The notes below the pieces were generated by a model. It did not search any database and had not been told where the DNA came from. It saw only the letters and a program-made list of their open reading frames with translations. Shown here in pieces: positions 35,799 to 45,797 of a stretch of 64,000 nt of DNA (its first letter is position 1; every line of letters begins with the position of its first letter). Where the stretch lies: NCBI GenBank assembly GCA_036507005.1, contig DASXQT010000072.1, positions 1-64,000 on the forward strand, in the 5' to 3' direction. Made by a program: the position numbers and the translations under genes. The stretch is from WS-2 sp036507005 (lineage in GTDB: Bacteria; Eisenbacteria; RBG-16-71-46).

Positions 35799-36302
35799 TC
35801 ACGGGCGCGACGCGGGGAGGGCCAGCTTGCGGTAGCGGCGCGCGGGTCCCTGGTGCGGCGTCCAGGCCGCCCCGTGCAGCGGATCGCGCACCTCGAGGAA
35901 GGCGAAGCGCCTGAGCCCGCGATCCGCGGACAGCACTTCGCGCACGCCGTGCTCGCGCAGGATCGCCGCGGTCTCGATCCCGGCGGGCCAGCCCGCTTCG
36001 CCGCCGAGCCCCTGGAGCAGCTCGGCGACGGTCTCGCCGTGGCGCTCGGTCGGCCCGAGCATGTGCAGCGCCGGGCTCTCGCGCAGCAGCTCCAGGTACC
36101 CCCAGGCGTCGCGGGGCGCGAGCGGGCGGACCACCCCGTGCGGGTGGGTGACGAGGCTCACGAATTCGTGCGCCACGCTCCACGGGATGCCCCAGGGTGC
36201 CAAGCCGTTCGCGAGCTCCTCGATCAGCGCGCCGGCGCGCGGGTGCTCGGGCACGAAGCGGTTCACGGCGCACGCCAGGATCCCGCTGTCGATGGCGACC
36301 AC
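35799..36302 (-). CDS. vapC: PIN-domain toxin, VapC family
   Basis: 167 aa. PIN domains are Mg-dependent ribonucleases; VapC toxins usually cleave tRNA or rRNA. Acidic residues fit the fold: Asp5 in AIDSGIL, Glu46 in WSVAHEFVSLVTHP, Glu110 in GIETAAIL and Asp127 in LSADRGL. The segment VSLVTHP is typical of one VapC subgroup. The GTG start lies 2 bases after the stop of the RHH antitoxin gene. It is longer than many VapC proteins (130-140 aa) because of a C-terminal tail of about 25 residues. Confidence 0.85.
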   Translation of the reverse strand: MVAIDSGILACAVNRFVPEHPRAGALIEELANGLAPWGIPWSVAHEFVSLVTHPHGVVRPLAPRDAWGYLELLRESPALHMLGPTERHGETVAELLQGLGGEAGWPAGIETAAILREHGVREVLSADRGLRRFAFLEVRDPLHGAAWTPHQGPARRYRKLALPASRP

Positions 36303-36304
36303 GC

Positions 36305-36547
36305 TCAGGCTCCGTCCGGGCGGTCGGGGCCGGTGAGGGGGGACAGGCGATCGAAGGGGTCCGAAAGGAACGGCCCGAGATCGTAGGAGGGGAGCCGGAC
36401 CCGCCCGCGCCGCCCGCCGGCGAGCGCCTGCAGGCCGAGGCGGAGGGCGCGCTCGACCACGTCGGTGAGGGTGCGGCCCCCGGAGGCCGCGCGCCGCTTG
36501 AGCTCGGCGTACAGCGCGTCGTCGAGGAGCAATGTGGTACGTTTCAT
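36305..36547 (-). CDS. vapB: Ribbon-helix-helix antitoxin, VapB-like
   Basis: 80 aa. The N-terminal ribbon and helices read MKRTTLLLDDALYAELKRRA and TLTDVVERALRLGLQAL, a CopG/RHH DNA-binding fold. The C-terminal ~35 residues (VRLPSYDLGPFLSDPFDRLS) would wrap and neutralise VapC. An in-frame ATG 12 bases earlier is an alternative start. A 16-bp inverted repeat overlaps the start codon and is the probable autoregulatory operator. It is AT-richer than its neighbours. Confidence 0.85.
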   Translation of the reverse strand: MKRTTLLLDDALYAELKRRAASGGRTLTDVVERALRLGLQALAGGRRGRVRLPSYDLGPFLSDPFDRLSPLTGPDRPDGA

Positions 36548-36561
36548 ATGCGTAAGCATAT
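36546..36561. promoter_or_regulatory. Operator-like inverted repeat of vapBC
   Basis: ATATGCGTAAGCATAT has perfect 6-bp arms around GTAA and overlaps the antitoxin start codon. RHH antitoxins typically bind such repeats to repress their own operon. Confidence 0.6.
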
Positions 36562-36598
36562 CTAATTCGGGAACGCGAGTCACGCTCTCATTTCGGGC

Positions 36599-36627
36599 TT
36601 GAGCCCGGCGCGGGTTCGATGCACAAT
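36599..36627 (+). promoter_or_regulatory. Putative promoter of ahcY
   Basis: TTGAGC, a 17-base spacer and CACAAT, 61 bases before the ATG. The downstream part GATGCACAATGC also occurs at the ftsK promoter. Confidence 0.45.
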
Positions 36628-36688
36628 GCGGGCGTTCGTCCGCGCGCGCCGCGCGCGCTCCACCCTGTTCCGCCCCGGAGGATCTCCC

Positions 36689-37999
36689 ATGGCTCGCACC
36701 CGTTCCAGCGCCGGCAACGGCGCCGCGCCCGAGAGTCCGGCCACGCCCGGACACGTGAAGGACCTGAGCCTCGCCCGCGAGGGCAGGATGCGCATCGAGT
36801 GGGCCGACCGGCACATGCCGGTGCTGCGCACGATCCGCGCCCGCTTCGCGAAGGAGCGGCCGCTCAAGGGGCTGCGAATCGCCGCGTGCCTGCACGTCAC
36901 CACCGAGACCGCGAACCTGGCGCGCACGCTGAAGGCCGGGGGCGCCACGGTGTTCCTGTGTGGCTCGAACCCGCTCAGCACCCAGGACGACGTGGCCGCG
37001 GCGCTGGTCGCGGACTTCGGCGTGGCCACCTTCGCGATCAAGGGCGAGGACCACAAGACCTACTACTCCCACATCGTCTCGTGCATCGAGGCGCGCCCGC
37101 ACATCACCATGGACGACGGCTGCGACCTGGTGACCGTGCTGCACACCAAGATGAAGGGCTACCTGCGCGAGGTGCTGGCCGGAACCGAGGAGACCTCGAC
37201 CGGCGTCACGCGGCTGCGCGCGATGGCGGCGAGCCGCGTGCTGCGCTACCCGGTGATCGCGATCAACGACGCCGATACCAAGCACCTGTTCGACAACCGC
37301 TACGGGACCGGGCAGAGCACCATGGACGGCATCCTGCGCTGCACGAACATGCTGGTCGCGGGCTCGACCGTGGTGATCGCGGGCTACGGATGGTGCGGCC
37401 GCGGGCTCGCGGCGCGCGCCAAGGGCATGGGGGCGACCGTGCTCGTCACCGAGATCGATCCGGTTCGCGCGCTCGAGGCCCAGATGGACGGCTACCAGGT
37501 GGTCTCGATGGCCGAGGCCGCGCCGCGCGGCGACCTGTTCATCACGGTCACCGGCAACAAGGCGGTGCTGCGCCGCGAGCACTTCCTGGAGATGAAGGAC
37601 GGCGCGATCGTCGCGAACAGCGGCCACTTCAACGTCGAGATCGACATCCCGGCGCTCGAGCGCCTGGCGGACGGCAAGCGCACGATGCGCCCGTTCGTCG
37701 ACGAGTACCGCGTGCGGGGCGGCAAGCGCGTCCACCTGCTGGGCGAGGGACGCCTGATCAACCTGGCCGCGGCCGAAGGGCACCCGGCCATGGTGATGGA
37801 CATGTCGTTCGCGAACCAGTCGCTGAGCGTCGAGTACCTGCGCAAGAAGGCGCGCACGCTCAAGAAGGACGTCCACCCGGTGCCGGCCTCGATCGATCGC
37901 CAGGTGGCGGTGCTCAAGCTGAAGAGCATGGGGATCGAGATCGACTCGCTCACCGCCGACCAGGACCGCTACATGCGGACCTGGAGCGAGGGAACGTAG
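36689..37999 (+). CDS. ahcY: Adenosylhomocysteinase (SAH hydrolase)
   Basis: 436 aa. It splits S-adenosylhomocysteine into adenosine and homocysteine with NAD, closing the SAM cycle begun by metK. Blocks seen: LHVTTETANLARTL, the substrate region DDGCDLVT, AINDADTKHLFDNRYGTGQS, the NAD-binding GYGWCGRG, TGNKAVL, NSGHFNVEID and GHPAMVMDMSFANQ. The lack of a long insert places it in the shorter bacterial/archaeal type. CGGAGGA precedes the ATG. The first 20 residues are low-complexity. Confidence 0.96.
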   Translation: MARTRSSAGNGAAPESPATPGHVKDLSLAREGRMRIEWADRHMPVLRTIRARFAKERPLKGLRIAACLHVTTETANLARTLKAGGATVFLCGSNPLSTQDDVAAALVADFGVATFAIKGEDHKTYYSHIVSCIEARPHITMDDGCDLVTVLHTKMKGYLREVLAGTEETSTGVTRLRAMAASRVLRYPVIAINDADTKHLFDNRYGTGQSTMDGILRCTNMLVAGSTVVIAGYGWCGRGLAARAKGMGATVLVTEIDPVRALEAQMDGYQVVSMAEAAPRGDLFITVTGNKAVLRREHFLEMKDGAIVANSGHFNVEIDIPALERLADGKRTMRPFVDEYRVRGGKRVHLLGEGRLINLAAAEGHPAMVMDMSFANQSLSVEYLRKKARTLKKDVHPVPASIDRQVAVLKLKSMGIEIDSLTADQDRYMRTWSEGT

Positions 38000-38025
38000 G
38001 CCGGACGCCGCACGGGACCCCGGTC

Positions 38026-39201
38026 ATGCTGTCGGGCCGCGTGCCGCGCGACCTCGGGCCCACGGCGTGGGCGCGCACGCTCGAGGAGCGCCGGGCGCGC
38101 GGCGCTCCGCTGCTCGACCTCACCGAGGCCAACCCGACGCGCGTCGGGCTCGGCGGCGCGGGGGAGAGCGAGCTCGCCGCGCTGGCCTCGGCCGGGGCGG
38201 CGCGCTACGAGCCCGACCCGCGCGGGAGCGAGAGCGCGCGCGCCGCGGTCGCCGCCTGCTACGGCGGGCGCGGGCTCGCGGTGGATCCCGGCGACATCGT
38301 GCTCACCGCCGGCACCAGCGAGGCGTACGCGCACCTCTTCCGCCTGCTCGCCGATCCGGGCGGGAGCTTCCTCGTGCCCGCGCCGAGCTACCCGCTGTTC
38401 GATCCGCTCGCCGCGCTCGAGTCCATCGCCCTCAGGCGCTACCGGCTCGCGTTCCACGGGCGGTGGAGCCTCGATCCCGGCTCTCTGGAGCACGCCTTCG
38501 ACGCGGGCGCGCGCGGGGTGATCGTGGTCCAGCCCAACCACCCGACCGGATCGTGCCTCGCGCCCTCGGAGATCGAGGAGGTGGAGGCGCGCTGCGAGGC
38601 CCACGCGGCCGCGATCGTCTCGGACGAGGTGTTCGGCGACTTCCCGTGGCCGCCGGCCGAGGCACCCTTGCCGAGCCTGCTCGGGGCGCGCCGTGTCCCC
38701 ACCTTCGTCCTGGGCGGGCTCTCCAAGTTGTGCGGCATGCCGGGGATGAAGCTCTCGTGGATCGTGGTCGCGGGCCCGCGCGCGGCGCGCGCGGAGGCCC
38801 TGGCCGGGCTCGAGTGGATCGCGGACCTGTTTCTCTCGGTTTCGACGCCGGTCCAGACCGCGCTGCCGCGCCTGCTGGGCGCGCGGCGCGCGTTCCAGGT
38901 CGCGCTGCGGGCGCGGCTCGCCGCGAACCTCGCGACGGTGCGCGCCTTCGTCGCGCGCCGGCCCGAGTTCGACCTGCTGCCGGCCGAGGGCGGCTGGGTC
39001 GCGGTGCTGCGCGCGCCGCGCGTGCGCTCCGAGGAGGAGTGGGTGCTGGAGCTGATGCGGCGCGACGTGGTGGTCCACCCCGGGCACTTCTACGAGTTCG
39101 AGAGCGAGGCGCACCTGGTACTGAGCCTGATCGTCGAGCCGAAGCACCTCGCCGAGGGCCTGGCGCGCCTCGAGGCGCTCGCGGCCGACGACCGCGCTTG
39201 A
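38026..39201 (+). CDS. Pyridoxal-phosphate aminotransferase, class I/II
   Basis: 391 aa, fold type I. Motifs: DLTEANPTRVGL near the N-terminus, ILTAGTSEAYAHLFRLL at the cofactor site, QPNHPTGSCL, SDEVFGDF and the Schiff-base Lys in LGGLSKLCGMPGMKLSW. Related enzymes transfer amino groups from aspartate, alanine or aromatic amino acids. The substrate cannot be fixed. It follows ahcY by 26 bases, so it may belong to methionine/SAM-linked metabolism, but this is positional. No clear Shine-Dalgarno precedes the ATG. Confidence 0.88.
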   Translation: MLSGRVPRDLGPTAWARTLEERRARGAPLLDLTEANPTRVGLGGAGESELAALASAGAARYEPDPRGSESARAAVAACYGGRGLAVDPGDIVLTAGTSEAYAHLFRLLADPGGSFLVPAPSYPLFDPLAALESIALRRYRLAFHGRWSLDPGSLEHAFDAGARGVIVVQPNHPTGSCLAPSEIEEVEARCEAHAAAIVSDEVFGDFPWPPAEAPLPSLLGARRVPTFVLGGLSKLCGMPGMKLSWIVVAGPRAARAEALAGLEWIADLFLSVSTPVQTALPRLLGARRAFQVALRARLAANLATVRAFVARRPEFDLLPAEGGWVAVLRAPRVRSEEEWVLELMRRDVVVHPGHFYEFESEAHLVLSLIVEPKHLAEGLARLEALAADDRA

Positions 39202-39232
39202 CCCGCGCGCCGGGCGGCTCGATCCTCGCCCC

Positions 39233-39586
39233 ATGAGCGAGCTGCTTCAGTCTGCCTGCGTCCCGTGCCGGGGTGGTGTCCCGACGCTCACCGACGCCGA
39301 GATCGCATCCCTCGCCCCCGACGTCCCCGAGTGGCGCGCCGTCGAGCGCGACGGGATCCGGCGAATCGAGCGCGAGTACCGGTTCGCGAGCTTCCGTCAG
39401 GCGCTCGACTTCACGATCGCCGTGGGCGAGCTGGCCGAGCGCGAGCAGCACCACCCCGACGTCCACCTCTCGTGGGGCCGGGTGCGGGTCGAGACCTGGA
39501 CCCACAAGATCCGCGGCCTGCACCGCAACGACTTCATCCTCGCTGCGAAGTGCGACGCGCTCTACGCCGCGGCCGCAAGGAGTTAG
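39233..39586 (+). CDS. Pterin-4a-carbinolamine dehydratase
   Basis: 117 aa. It dehydrates 4a-hydroxytetrahydropterin in the recycling of tetrahydrobiopterin-type cofactors; bacterial members also act in molybdopterin or folate metabolism. The catalytic block is EREQHHPDVHLSWGRVRVETWTH, with the double His, followed by IRGLHRNDFILAAK. The length is normal. It lies 31 bases after the aminotransferase. Non-coding repeats follow its stop. Confidence 0.93.
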   Translation: MSELLQSACVPCRGGVPTLTDAEIASLAPDVPEWRAVERDGIRRIEREYRFASFRQALDFTIAVGELAEREQHHPDVHLSWGRVRVETWTHKIRGLHRNDFILAAKCDALYAAAARS

Positions 39587-39620
39587 CGCAGGCTCAGGTC
39601 GTTTCCGACGCCCGCGAGGC

Positions 39621-39816
39621 GGGGCAGGGACTCGTTTCGCGGCGCCCGCAAAGGCTCCAATTAGAAGGCTCCCGCGGTCGGGGTCGGCGGGCGTTTCCCG
39701 GCGCTCTGGCGACGAGTGAGAGGCAGGAGCCGAAGCGCGTCGCCAGGAGCGAGGCGGAGCCATGGATGGCGGAGCCGAGCGGGCGCCGGGAAACGCCCCC
39801 CGACCCCGACCGCGGG
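39621..39816. repeat. Large inverted-repeat element, copy 2
   Basis: 34-bp arms (39671-39704 and 39783-39816, one mismatch) flank a centre whose part 39709-39787 matches 35677-35756 in reverse complement. The segment 39622-39649 repeats 35658-35685 directly with one mismatch. The left and right halves seem to be modules of one repeat family in different order. It is non-coding. Confidence 0.75.
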
Positions 39817-39822
39817 CGACCG

Positions 39823-40010
39823 CCAAGGGGGTTTGGCCTTGGCCACCGCCAAGCGAGGGTTGGCCGGGCGCTCGCCAAGGGGGTTTGGCCTTGGCGACCG
39901 CCAAGCGAGGGTTGGCCGGGCGCTCGCCAAGGGGGTTTGGCCTCGGCGACCGCCAAGCGAGGGTCGGCCAGGCGCTCGCCAAAGGGGTTTGCCCTTGGCG
40001 ACCGCTCAAC
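39823..40010. repeat. 52-bp tandem repeat, about 3.6 units
   Basis: Units start at 39823, 39875, 39927 and 39979, exactly 52 bases apart, each beginning CCAAGGGGGTTTGG with small changes; the last is incomplete. Each unit contains two self-complementary parts (CCAAGG...CCTTGG and GCCAA...TTGGC). 52 is not a multiple of three, so the array is not coding. It fills the gap between the convergent dehydratase and hppA genes, where no gene is seen. Confidence 0.9.
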
Positions 40011-40016
40011 CGGACC

Positions 40017-42512
<2,496 letters not shown>

Positions 42513-42539
42513 CGAGTGCTCCTTGTGCTCGAAAGGGTC

Positions 42540-43205
42540 GTGGCGGTCGTTCGCCCCGCTTCCCGGGCCGCCGCGGGAAGGCCGCAGGGCCGGCGCGCAG
42601 GCGCCTGGGCGGCGAGCTCCTCGGGGGCCTGGCCCGGAGGACGCGGCAGAATACCGGAGCGCGCAGCGGGCGGGCAAGAAAGGAGTGCCCCCGAGGCGCC
42701 GGGCGCGACGCCCGTCCGGCGCGGGATCGCGGGGTGGGCCGCGGCGGCGCGCCGGTCGTGGGCAGCGGCCGCGCTGCTCGCGCTCGCGGCCGCGGGCTGC
42801 GCGGCGAGCGCGGCCTTCGATCCCGGGCGCGAGGCCGCCGAGGTGCGGGGCGTGCTCGCCGCGCAGCAGGGGGCGTGGAACCGCGGCGACCTCGCCGCCT
42901 TCCTCGAGCCCTACTGGAAGTCGGACTCCCTCACCTTTTATAGCGGCGGGGAGGTGAACCACGGCTGGGAGGCCACCCGGGCCCGCTACGTTCGGCGCTA
43001 CCAGTCCGAGGGGCGCGAGATGGGCGCGCTCGACTTCGACCTCCACCAGGTCGCAATCCCCGCCTCCGGGCACGCCGTGGTGCGCGGCGCGTGGCGCCTC
43101 ACGCGCCGCGCGGACTCCCCGCACGGCCTCTTCACCCTGATCCTGCGGCGCTTCCCCGACGGGAGCTGGAAGATCGTGCACGATCACACCAGCGTGGCGG
43201 AATAA
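42540..43205 (+). CDS. Lipoprotein with NTF2-like (DUF4440/SnoaL-type) domain; start uncertain
   Basis: The signal sequence reads GIAGWAAAARRSWAAAALLALAAAGC (written here as a span ending at 42804), followed by an NTF2-like domain: EVRGVLAAQQGAWNRGDLAAFLEPYW, then SDSLTFYSGG and DGSWKIVHDHTS. No ATG, GTG or TTG is in frame close to the signal peptide; the nearest is the GTG at 42540, which would add an unlikely Arg/Gly-rich leader of about 65 residues. An AAAGGAG with a GTG at 42685 is in another frame. Either a non-standard start or a sequence error near 42690-42725 is possible. The function of such periplasmic NTF2-like proteins is unknown. Confidence 0.6.
   Translation: MAVVRPASRAAAGRPQGRRAGAWAASSSGAWPGGRGRIPERAAGGQERSAPEAPGATPVRRGIAGWAAAARRSWAAAALLALAAAGCAASAAFDPGREAAEVRGVLAAQQGAWNRGDLAAFLEPYWKSDSLTFYSGGEVNHGWEATRARYVRRYQSEGREMGALDFDLHQVAIPASGHAVVRGAWRLTRRADSPHGLFTLILRRFPDGSWKIVHDHTSVAE
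42648..42677 (-). promoter_or_regulatory. Putative hppA promoter
   Basis: Minus-strand -35 TTGCCC, an 18-base spacer and -10 TATTCT, giving a leader of about 130 bases before hppA. Confidence 0.4.
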
Positions 43206-43215
43206 TCCGCGGCCC

Positions 43216-43761
43216 ATGCCCACCTCCGAGCACTGGCAGATCCCGCGGGTGGTGGACGTGCTGGTGCGCGAGCGGCCGCACAGCGTGCTCGACGTCGGCG
43301 CGGGCTACGGCAAGTACGGGCTGCTGGCGCGCGAGTACGGTGGCGCCACCCGGGTGGACGCGGTGGACGCCGTGGCGCCCCGATTCCCGGTCTACGACCA
43401 CGTGTGGCTCGGCGACCTGCGCGCGCTCGATTCGCTGCTGCCCGCCGACTCGCCGCGCTGGGACCTGGCGCTCTTCATCGATGCGATCGAGCATCTCGAG
43501 AAAGCCGAGGCGTGGAAGGTGCTCGACTCGCTCACGCGGCGCGCCAGCAAGGTGCTCATCACGACGCCCTGGGGCTTCCGCCCCCAGGAAATCGCCGGCA
43601 TGCCGTACGAGACGCACCGCTCCGGCTGGTACCCGTGGGAGTTCGGCCGGCGCTGCCGCGTGCACCGCTGGTCGGTGTTCCCCGGGCACTTCACCCGCCA
43701 CCTGCGCCTGCCGCGCCTGTGGCAGATCCTGGCGCTGGTGAGCGCGCGGCCGGGCGTTTGA
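43216..43761 (+). CDS. Class I SAM-dependent methyltransferase-like protein
   Basis: 181 aa. Motif I is VLDVGAGYGKYGLLA, followed by an acidic motif II (VDAVDAV) and motif IV/V-like DLALFIDAIEHLEK. The short C-terminal part contains TTPWGFRPQE. Similar proteins are class I methyltransferases of unknown substrate, often near cell-envelope glycan genes. The ATG is 10 bases after the upstream lipoprotein stop. No substrate can be assigned. Confidence 0.75.
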   Translation: MPTSEHWQIPRVVDVLVRERPHSVLDVGAGYGKYGLLAREYGGATRVDAVDAVAPRFPVYDHVWLGDLRALDSLLPADSPRWDLALFIDAIEHLEKAEAWKVLDSLTRRASKVLITTPWGFRPQEIAGMPYETHRSGWYPWEFGRRCRVHRWSVFPGHFTRHLRLPRLWQILALVSARPGV

Positions 43762-43786
43762 GCCGCCACACCCGCGGCGGTAACCT
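43758..43786 (+). promoter_or_regulatory. Putative promoter of the acyl-CoA dehydrogenase gene
   Basis: TTGAGC, a 17-base spacer and TAACCT. The -35 overlaps the stop of the methyltransferase gene; the leader would be about 65 bases. Confidence 0.5.
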
Positions 43787-43856
43787 GCCCTCGGGTTCCG
43801 GCCGATAACGATGCAGCGCGCCGCCTGAGCGCGCCTTGCGGGAGACCGAATCCATC

Positions 43857-45761
43857 ATGAGCGAACGCTCTCGATCCGTTTCGCACGCCTCGGAGCACGA
43901 GGCCCGCGCCGTCGCCGAGGCCTCGCGCGAGACCACGTGGGAGGCGCCGTCCTTCGTCAGGGAGCTGTTCCTCGGGCGCCTGAAGCTGGACCTGATCCAT
44001 CCCCAGCCCCAGCCCGATCCCGACGAGCAGCGCCGGGGGCAGGAGTTCATCGCCCGCCTCGAGCGCTTCCTCGAGGAGGAGGTGGACGGCGAGCAGATCG
44101 AGCGCGACGCCAAGATCCCGGAGCGCGTGGTCCAGCGGCTGCGCGAGCTGGGCGCCTTCGGCATCAAGATCCCGCGCGAGTACGGCGGGCTCGGGCTCTC
44201 GCAGTACACCTACGGGCGCGCGGTGGCGATGGTCGGCACCAAGAGCGGGGCGGTCGTGGCGCTGCTCTCCGCGCACCAGTCGATCGGCGTGCCGCAGCCG
44301 CTCAAGCTGTTCGGCACCGAGGAGCAGAAGAAGCGCCTGCTGCCGCGGCTCGCGCAGGGCGCGATCTCGGCCTTCGCCCTGACCGAGGTCGACGTGGGCT
44401 CCGACCCGGCGCGCATGAGCACCATCGCCACGCCCACGTCCGACGGCACCGCCTATCTCCTGAACGGCGAGAAGCTGTGGTGCACCAACGGTCCGGTCGC
44501 GGAGCTGATGGTGGTGATGGCGCGCACCCCGGGCAAGGACGGCAAGCCCGGGCCGATCAGCGCGTTCATCGTCGAGAGCGCGTGGCCCGGAGTCGAGGTG
44601 GCGGAGCGGCTCGAGTTCATGGGCGTGCGCGGCATCGAGAACGCGCTGATGCGCTTCACCAACGTGCGCGTGCCGCGCGAGAACCTGCTGTGGGGCGAAG
44701 GCAAGGGGCTGAAGCTCGCCTTGATCACGCTCAACACCGGGCGGCTCACGCTGCCCGCCACCTGCGCCGCCGCGGGCAAGTGGTGCCTCGAGGTCGCGCG
44801 ACGCTTCGCCGCGGAGCGGGTCCAGTGGGGCAAGGCGGTGGGCCAGCACGAGGCGGTGGCGCAGATGATCGCCGACATCGCAGCGCGCACCTACGCCATG
44901 GAGGCGATCGCCGATCTCGGCGCGCTGCTCGGCGACGCCGGCCGCTCCGACATCCGGCTCGAGGCCGCGATCGCCAAGCTGTGGAACAGCGACACCGCAT
45001 GGCACGTGTGCGACGAGGCGCTCCAGGTGCGCGGCGGGCGCGGCTACGAGACCGCGCGCTCGCTGGCCTCGCGCGGCGAGGCTCCGGTTCCGCTCGAGCA
45101 GCTGTTCCGCGACCTGCGCATCAACCGCATCTTCGAGGGCACGAACCAGATCATGCGGCTCTTCATCGCCCGCGAGGCGCTCGACGCGCACCTGAAGGCC
45201 GCGGGCGACGTGGTGATGCCGGGCGTGCCGCTGGCGAAGCGCCTCTCCGGCCTGGTGCGGGCGGCGCGCTTCTACGCGGCCTGGTACCCCGCGCGCTGGC
45301 TCTCGTGGGGCGGATGGCCGAAGCACTCCGAGTTCGGTCCGCTCGCCCGCCACCTGCGCTGGGTGGACCGCACCGCGAGCCGGCTCGCGCGCCAGCAGTT
45401 CCACCTCATGGTGGCGCACGGGCCCGGGCTCGAGAAGAAGCAGGCCCAGCTCTTCCGCTGCGTGGACATCGGCGCCGAGCTGTTCGCCATGGCCGCCACC
45501 TGCGTGCGCGCCCACGACGACGCGCGCCGGAACGCCGCGGGCGCGAACGTGCTCGCGCTCGCCGATCTCTTCTGCCGGCACGCGCGGCGCCGGGTGCGGC
45601 GGCTGTTTGCGGAGATCCGCTCCAACGACGATCCCGCCACCTACGGCCTCGCGCGCGACGTGCTCGCGGGCCGCTACGCCTGGCTCGAGCGCGGGATCAT
45701 CGCCGCCCCCGAGGCTCCTTCGGTCGCCCCGGAGCGGCAAGGGGCGGCCGTCGGAAGCTGA
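43857..45761 (+). CDS. Acyl-CoA dehydrogenase (long-chain type)
   Basis: 634 aa. It oxidises acyl-CoA to trans-2-enoyl-CoA using FAD and passes electrons to ETF. The core has FGIKIPREYGGLGLSQ, the flavin motif FALTEVDVGSDPA, LNGEKLWCTNG, VQVRGGRGY-like QVRGGRGYE and the catalytic Glu427 in RIFEGTNQI. A C-terminal extension of about 190 residues makes it resemble VLCAD/ACAD9-type enzymes. The ATG is preferred over a TTG 21 bases upstream. No other beta-oxidation gene is nearby; it is monocistronic and converges on the FG-GAP gene. Confidence 0.92.
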   Translation: MSERSRSVSHASEHEARAVAEASRETTWEAPSFVRELFLGRLKLDLIHPQPQPDPDEQRRGQEFIARLERFLEEEVDGEQIERDAKIPERVVQRLRELGAFGIKIPREYGGLGLSQYTYGRAVAMVGTKSGAVVALLSAHQSIGVPQPLKLFGTEEQKKRLLPRLAQGAISAFALTEVDVGSDPARMSTIATPTSDGTAYLLNGEKLWCTNGPVAELMVVMARTPGKDGKPGPISAFIVESAWPGVEVAERLEFMGVRGIENALMRFTNVRVPRENLLWGEGKGLKLALITLNTGRLTLPATCAAAGKWCLEVARRFAAERVQWGKAVGQHEAVAQMIADIAARTYAMEAIADLGALLGDAGRSDIRLEAAIAKLWNSDTAWHVCDEALQVRGGRGYETARSLASRGEAPVPLEQLFRDLRINRIFEGTNQIMRLFIAREALDAHLKAAGDVVMPGVPLAKRLSGLVRAARFYAAWYPARWLSWGGWPKHSEFGPLARHLRWVDRTASRLARQQFHLMVAHGPGLEKKQAQLFRCVDIGAELFAMAATCVRAHDDARRNAAGANVLALADLFCRHARRRVRRLFAEIRSNDDPATYGLARDVLAGRYAWLERGIIAAPEAPSVAPERQGAAVGS

Positions 45762-45764
45762 GCC

Positions 45765-45790
45765 GCGTTCCGCCCCCGCGGACGGAACGC
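45765..45790. terminator. Bidirectional terminator between convergent genes
   Basis: GCGTTCCG (45765-45772) and CGGAACGC (45783-45790) pair perfectly around a 10-base loop, 4 bases after one stop and 8 before the other. Confidence 0.6.
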
Positions 45791-45797
45791 AGCTCCC

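Noticed and set aside
39823..40010. CRISPR array
   Set aside because: Units are contiguous 52-bp repeats with no unique spacers, and no cas gene is present.
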